Source: UBA7985 sp038141425 (GTDB taxonomy: Bacteria > Pseudomonadota > Alphaproteobacteria > UBA7985). From it: a stretch of 64,000 nucleotides of DNA. Below the pieces are notes generated by a model that saw only the letters and a program-made list of their open reading frames with translations, did no database searches and was not told the DNA's origin. This document shows, piece after piece, positions 59,377 through 64,000 of the stretch (the stretch's first letter is position 1; every line of letters starts with the position of its first letter). The DNA lies in the NCBI GenBank assembly GCA_038141425.1, contig JAYQIC010000009.1:102068-166067 (forward strand). The letters are read 5' to 3'. Position numbers and translations under genes: made by a program.

Positions 59377-60731
59377 TTGGACCCGAAAATTTTCAAGGCG
59401 TACGACGTGCGCGGTATTGTCCCAGATCAGCTCAATCCTGCGGTTGCCGTCCGGATCGCGGGCGGTGTGATGGCGGCGACCGGTGGGCAGACTTTCGTCG
59501 TTGGCCACGATGTGCGGCTGCACAGCCGCGGGTTGGTGGAGGCCATGATCAAAGCCTTGGTCGATGCCGGTGCTGACGTGATTGATCTTGGGCTGTGCGG
59601 GACAGAGGAAGTCTACTTCTGGACCGGCCACGAGGATGCGGATGCCGGTCTTGATGGTGACGGCGAGCCACAACCCGGCCGAATACAATGGCGTGAAATT
59701 TGTCGGCAAGGCCGCCGCGCCACTGAGCCAGGATGGGATGGACGCCGTGCGCGACTGGGCGGCCTCTGACGCTCCCTTGCCGACCGCAGCGCAGCCGGGG
59801 CAGGTGCGCAAGCCTTCGCGCCCGGCCGCGTATATCGACCGGCTGATGGACTTCGCCAGATCTTGATGGCGTGCGACCCCTGCACGTCGTACTCAACGCC
59901 GGCAACGGCTGTGCTGGTCCTGTTGTCGAGGCGCTGGCCGAACGCATGCCGCCGCACGTGCGCCTGAGCCTCGTGCAAGGTGGCCAGACGGCACCTTTCC
60001 CAATGGCATTCCCAACCCACTGCTTCCCGATCGGCGACAGGCGACGACGGACGCGGTGCGGGCGCTTGGCGCTGATTTCGGTGTCGCCTTCGACGGCGAC
60101 TTCGACCGCTGTTTCTTCTTCGACGGCGAAGGCCGGTTCGTAGAGGGATACTACATCGTCGGGCTGCTGGCGCAGGCCATCCTCGGCCGCTCCGCCCCCG
60201 GGACGCCCATCGTCTACGACAACCGCATGACGTGGGCGACCGAGGCTGCCATCGCCGCCGCCGGTGGCCGACCGGTGGTTTCCCGCACCGGGCACGTATT
60301 CCTGAAGCGGGCGCTGCGCGAGCACGCGGCCTATGGCGGGGAGATGAGCGCCCACCACTACTTTCACGCATTCTACAGCTGCGACAGCGGGATGATCCCG
60401 TGGTTGCTGATCGCGCAGCTGGTGGGCGAGGGCGACCGGTCGCTGGCCGAGCACGTGGCGGCGGCGCAGGCTGCCTTTCCCTGTTCGGGTGAGATCAACT
60501 TCCGGCTTGAAGACACTGCCGCTGCGCTGGCGCGGGTGGAAGCTGCCTATGCAGGGGGCAGGCAGCCGTGAGGATATCGACGGTGTCAGTTACAGCTTCG
60601 CCGACTGGCGGTTCAACGTCCGCCTGTCCAACACCGAGCCGCTGTTGCGGCTCAATGTCGAAACCCGGGGCGACCCGGCGCTGCTATCAGAAAAGACCGC
60701 CGAGTTGCAGGCGCTGATCGAGGCAGGCTAG
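59377..60731 (+). CDS. phosphomannomutase/phosphoglucomutase (several frameshifts)
   Basis: About 450 residues that interconvert hexose 1- and 6-phosphates for polysaccharide precursors. Pieces: KIFKAYDVRGIVPDQLNPAVAVR, the phosphoserine loop VTASHNPAEYNGVKFVGK after a break near 59635, VLNAGNGCAGPVVEAL after one near 59865, then the metal site VAFDGDFDRCFFFD, the sugar loop GGEMSAHHYF and the phosphate-binding RLSNTEPLLRLNVETRGD after a break near 60568. All active-site elements are present. The start is a TTG preceded by AAGGCAGG. The many shifts match the error rate of this end of the window. Confidence 0.88.
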
Positions 60732-61603
60732 ACCCGCTCTGCTGCAGCTTTTTCTGCCTTCTCGGCGGCTTTCACGGCGTTCCATGCGGCGTGGAGTTCA
60801 TCGATGTGGCGGTCGTCCCAGTGGTAATCCAGCGCCTGCTCAACCGCGTTGAAGCGGCGCGCAAATTTGGCGTTGGCCCGGTGCAGGGCGTTTTCCGGGT
60901 CGATGTTCAGCCGCCGGGCTACAGCCGCCGCGACGAACAGCAGATCACCGACCTCCAGCTCCAGCGCGTCACGGTCCGGTGGGCTGCGCTCAGCCTCCTC
61001 CTTCACCTCGGCCAGCTCCTCGTCGACCTTGCCGTAGATTTCGTGCATTTCCGGGTGGTCGAAGCCGACCCGCGCTGCCTTGCGTTGGATCTTGTCGGTG
61101 GCGAGCAGGGCCGGGAAGATATTGGGAATATCCTGTAGCGTTGCACGGGGATCAACGTCGGGGGTGGTGAGACCGGCGGCGGCCTTGGCGGCCTGCTTAG
61201 CGCGTTTCTCCTTGGTTTTGATCCGGTCCCAGTCGGCCTTCTGCGCGGCCTCGTCGGGATAGTCCATGTCTTTGAAAACGTGCGGGTGGCGGTGCACCAT
61301 CTTGTCGGCGATGCCGTGGGCGACGTCGTCGAAGTCGAACAGCCCGGCTTCCTGCGCCATCTGTGCGTGGAACACCACCTGCAGCAGCAGGTCGCCCAGC
61401 TCTTCTTTCAGATCGACCCAGTCGTCACGCTCGATCGCATCGGCGACTTCGTAGGCTTCTTCGACCGTATAGGGTGCGATGGTGGCAAAGCTCTGCTTCA
61501 CGTCCCAGGGACAGCCGTCCTCGGGGTCGCGCAGCTGCTTCATCACGCGGAGGATCCGCGCCAGGCCATTGCCCGCTTGCGGGGTGGGGATATCGTGCTT
61601 CAT
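60728..61603 (-). CDS. mazG: nucleoside triphosphate pyrophosphohydrolase MazG
   Basis: An intact 291-residue protein with two MazG domains. The first has CPWDVKQSFATIAPYTVEEAYEVADAIE and DLKEELGDLLLQVVFHAQMA, which give the EExxE and ExxD metal ligands. The second has VDEELAEVKEEAE and LELEVGDLLFVAAAVARRL. It hydrolyses NTPs to NMPs, and so clears abnormal nucleotides or lowers ppGpp. The stop at 60728 overlaps the end of the phosphomannomutase on the other strand by 4 bases. It follows an FAD oxidoreductase on the same strand. Confidence 0.92.
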   Translation of the reverse strand: MKHDIPTPQAGNGLARILRVMKQLRDPEDGCPWDVKQSFATIAPYTVEEAYEVADAIERDDWVDLKEELGDLLLQVVFHAQMAQEAGLFDFDDVAHGIADKMVHRHPHVFKDMDYPDEAAQKADWDRIKTKEKRAKQAAKAAAGLTTPDVDPRATLQDIPNIFPALLATDKIQRKAARVGFDHPEMHEIYGKVDEELAEVKEEAERSPPDRDALELEVGDLLFVAAAVARRLNIDPENALHRANAKFARRFNAVEQALDYHWDDRHIDELHAAWNAVKAAEKAEKAAAERV

Positions 61604-61687
61604 GGCGCGGGCGGTTCCTGCGTTCGGTTTGCTGATGGGCGGGGTCGGCTCGCGCTCAGGCCGAGGGGCGGTGATGGCGGGCGCTTG

Positions 61688-63061
61688 TCACTGCCAGCGC
61701 ACGTCCTGCCGGGTGAGTTCGGCCTGTACCGCCGTCATATCGGGCTGCTCCATCGGGGTGCCAGCCTTGACCGACAGCGCGGCGGCGATGCCTGCGCCCT
61801 GACCGCTGACCGCGCAGCAGGCCATGTTGCGGGTGGCGGCGTGGGCCACCTTGTCACCGCCGGTCGAGCGACCGACAACCAGAAGGTTTTCGATGCCCTT
61901 GGGCACCATGGAGCGGAAAGGCACGTGCATGTAGCGCCCCGTGGTGGGCAGGATCAGGATCCCGTAGCCGTCGATGAATTCGGGATAGATGCCAACGCTG
62001 TCTTCAAACCGGCCCTGCTCACGCACGTCGGTTTCAGTCATGTTGTAGACCGCATCGATTTTGCGGGTGTCGCGGATGCCGATGCTCATGCCGAAGTTGC
62101 GCAGGCGCACGCCCTCACAGCCCGGCGTATAGGCGCGCAGCGCGTCGATGGCGAGCATGGCCTGCCGCCGCCCCTCGATCTCGAATTCAGTCAGGCTGTC
62201 GGGGTCGGTGCCGTCGACACCGGCGAGATGAACGAGGTTCATGTAGGTGAGCTCGCCGCTGTCGTGCACGGCGCCCCAGGTCCCGGCGATGGTATCAAGA
62301 TCGGCGGGGATCAGTCCCTCGGCCCGTGCCTGATCGAAGGGCTTGCCCAGATAGGGCGAGTACATCTCGTCTTCTTTGCCGGAGGTCTCGATCTGCCACT
62401 CACCGCTGGACCAGCTCGCATAGGTCGAAGGGTTTTCGCGGATGCCGTCGAGGAATGCCGTCTTGTTGACCCCGGCGAGGTGGAACATAACCGACGCTGC
62501 CTGCAGCTCTTCGCGCGGTGTCGATTTCATAGGGCGCCCCGGCGCGGTAGGCGACGTCAGCATCACCGGTGGCGTCGATCACCGTTTTGCAAGGATGGCT
62601 TCGCGGCCGGCCTTACTTTCGACGATCACCCCCGGTGACGCGCGGCCCCTCCATGATCGGCGCGACGAAGGCACGGTGCAGCATGGGGTGGATACCGGCT
62701 TCAAGCACCGGTTTGTCGGCGACCATCTTGAAGCCCTCAGGTCCAGTTCGTAGGACGGGGACTGGCTTTCCGGGACCGCAGCGCCCTCGGCCTTGGCGCG
62801 CTGTTCGAACTTCCAAGCCCGCCAGCCTCCACGGTCTGTTCGTGGCGGTACCGGGCAAAGCCTTCGACCCCGACCACGGTGATGTTGCCACCAAAGCAGC
62901 CGAAGCGCTCGAAGCAGTGTGACCTCAACATATGCGGGCAGCGGCGAGCGGCGACCAGCCCGCCCGGACCGGAGCCGACCCGAGGACACGTCGGTTTCGT
63001 GCACGATCAGGGTCTGGCAGGCGGTTTCGGTGATGCTGGACAGCCATGGCTGCAGGTCGCT
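61688..63061 (-). CDS. FAD-dependent oxidoreductase, FAD_oxidored family (several frameshifts)
   Basis: About 450 residues in several frames. The cofactor motif GSGPGGLVAARR, FGCFGGNITVVG and TVIDATGDADVAYRAGAPY mark the FAD-dependent family PF12831. The intact C-terminal part holds DALRAYTPGCEGVRLRNFG, GRYMHVPFRSMVPKGIENLLVVGR and a closing helix CAVSGQGAGIAAALSV. Substrate unknown; related genes often sit beside LacI regulators and sugar or organic-acid transporters, as here with a LacI gene immediately upstream. The N-terminus is uncertain. Confidence 0.7.
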
Positions 63062-63064
63062 GTT

Positions 63065-64000
63065 TCACTGTGGGATAAGCCCCGGCACCTGCCATGATCC
63101 GGATTTAAAGTCAAAAGGGCAGCTCAGCAGCCCGACAGCGCTTGTTAAGCTCTCATTCAGGCCTGGTGCAGCCGTGCTGTCCCGCACCACCAGAGTAGGC
63201 ATCGAGTTGCGGGTGAAGGCCTTCCGGTGGCTCTCGCCGTTGATGCGGTCGACAGCATGCGGGCCGCCATCCATCCCAATTCCAGCCGCGCAGCTACGAG
63301 GAAATCGTGGTCAGCGCCGGAACAGGAATCCGGGCTTCGATGTCGTCAAAGCGATAGCGGAACATCTTCCGGCACCGGAACCCCTGTCGCGAGAGTTGGG
63401 AGATGAAGCCGAAAGCCCTGCTGGTCACTGGCGCAGAACATGGCCGTCGGACGGTCGTCCATGGTCCCGCCAGATTTCAGCAGCAGCCAGCACGCAGCTT
63501 CGGGGTTGAGTCGCAGGCAGAACAATCCTCTATGCGCGGGCAGACCGATCGACTTCAGCCCAGCGCGAGCTCTCTACAGCCGGGTGGTGGTCAGAATGTT
63601 GCCGCGCGGGCCAGTGATGTGCCCGATCTTGGTGTGGCCAAGGTCAGCGAGGAGTGGCAGGGCCGCCTTTTTCTGCCGCCAGTGTTATCGACGACCCAGA
63701 GGGCAGGGAAGTCTTCCGGATATTCACAGGCGGATGCGACGAGCACCTGCGACAGGCTCGTCGCGGTTGCGCAGACGGCCCCAGGAATCTGGCCATCAAA
63801 GCGACAGATCCATCCACCCGGGCTGCAGCGAGCAGACTAGCATGGTCGAAGGTCCCCTGTCGGTCATGGAGCTCTCGGTGACTAGCACCAAAGCCATTGG
63901 GCCCGGCGATCTGCTCGATGCCTGCACAATGATCGATGAGAAGAACGGGTTGGACAGGTCCGGTGCGATCACGCCGATGGCGTTAGCCAGCAATACTGTG
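63065..64000 (-). CDS. LacI-family transcriptional regulator, partial at the window edge (disrupted)
   Basis: The gene runs leftward from beyond the window. IGVIAPDLSNPFFSSIIVQ is the standard start of the LacI effector domain, LADLGHTKIGHITGP a central LacI element, DRPTAMFCASDQQ the sugar-binding region and PTLVVRDSTAAP the C-terminus. Several frame changes and a TAG at 63574-63576 (where CAG would keep the frame) interrupt it. The DNA-binding helix-turn-helix lies outside the window. The FAD oxidoreductase follows within a few bases, so it is a likely target or partner. Confidence 0.7.

Noticed and set aside
61280..62638. Long plus-strand open frame opposite mazG and the FAD oxidoreductase
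   Set aside because: It overlaps two recognised genes on the other strand and has no family features.

Overview
The window looks like chromosomal DNA of a GC-rich alphaproteobacterium. The main evidence is the order DUF1467 - proS - lolC - lolE - lolD (27.7-33.5 kb), which is typical of that class. Supporting evidence is the MmsA/MmsB valine-catabolism block, an extensin-like C-terminal protein, DctPQM TRAP transporters and a DmdC-type acyl-CoA dehydrogenase. The order and genus cannot be fixed from sequence alone. No rRNA, tRNA, CRISPR array, transposase or phage gene was seen.

A dominant technical feature is the number of reading-frame breaks. Conserved and essential genes (proS, metK, lolC, lolE, moaA) are each split by 1-base shifts, and the shifts become very dense after about 55 kb. 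They are best read as assembly or sequencing errors, so broken genes are annotated here as one CDS over their full extent.

Layout. 0-4.6 kb: homoprotocatechuate/4-hydroxyphenylacetate catabolism genes (hydratase end, HpaR regulator with a palindrome over its start, HpaB) plus an FAD oxidoreductase and an atypical SDR. 4.6-9.1 kb: CoA-binding protein, TRAP transporter DctP-terminator-DctQM, TauE/SafE permease. 9.2-15.8 kb: a compact, slightly lower-GC biosynthetic cluster with a KAS-III/OleA-like enzyme, an OleD-like reductase, a metallo-beta-lactamase-fold hydrolase, an adenylate-forming enzyme and an ATP-grasp ligase. These are overlapping or tightly spaced, with a GNAT-like gene divergent. 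This is the best candidate for an undescribed system. 15.8-18.4 kb: alkane hydroxylase AlkB and two curlin-repeat proteins. 18.8-27 kb: DMT exporter, valine catabolism (mmsA, isobutyryl-CoA dehydrogenase-like, mmsB), another acyl-CoA dehydrogenase, a PCu(A)C-like protein and an SDR. 27.7-33.5 kb: DUF1467, prolyl-tRNA synthetase and the lipoprotein-release LolCDE complex. 33.5-40.3 kb: AlkA-type glycosylase, extensin-like protein, M23 endopeptidase and a tandem pair of LysR-type regulators next to an AT-rich palindromic spacer. 40.4-52.6 kb: moaA, MBL hydrolase, enoyl-CoA hydratase, amidase, SDR, beta-carbonic anhydrase, thiolase, methyltransferase, acyl-CoA dehydrogenase and a His-rich secreted protein. 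52.8-64 kb: metK coupled to an adenosine-kinase-like PfkB gene, a VWA/coiled-coil protein, truncated globin, phosphomannomutase, mazG, an FAD oxidoreductase and a LacI-type regulator running off the edge.

Several spacers (18.5, 27.0-27.6, 43.3-44.0 kb) carry a modular hairpin repeat family. Its stems are kept while its loops change, and some stems enclose a copy of a CCTTCGACAGGCTCAGGAT element. Short tandem repeats are also common, both inside and between genes.
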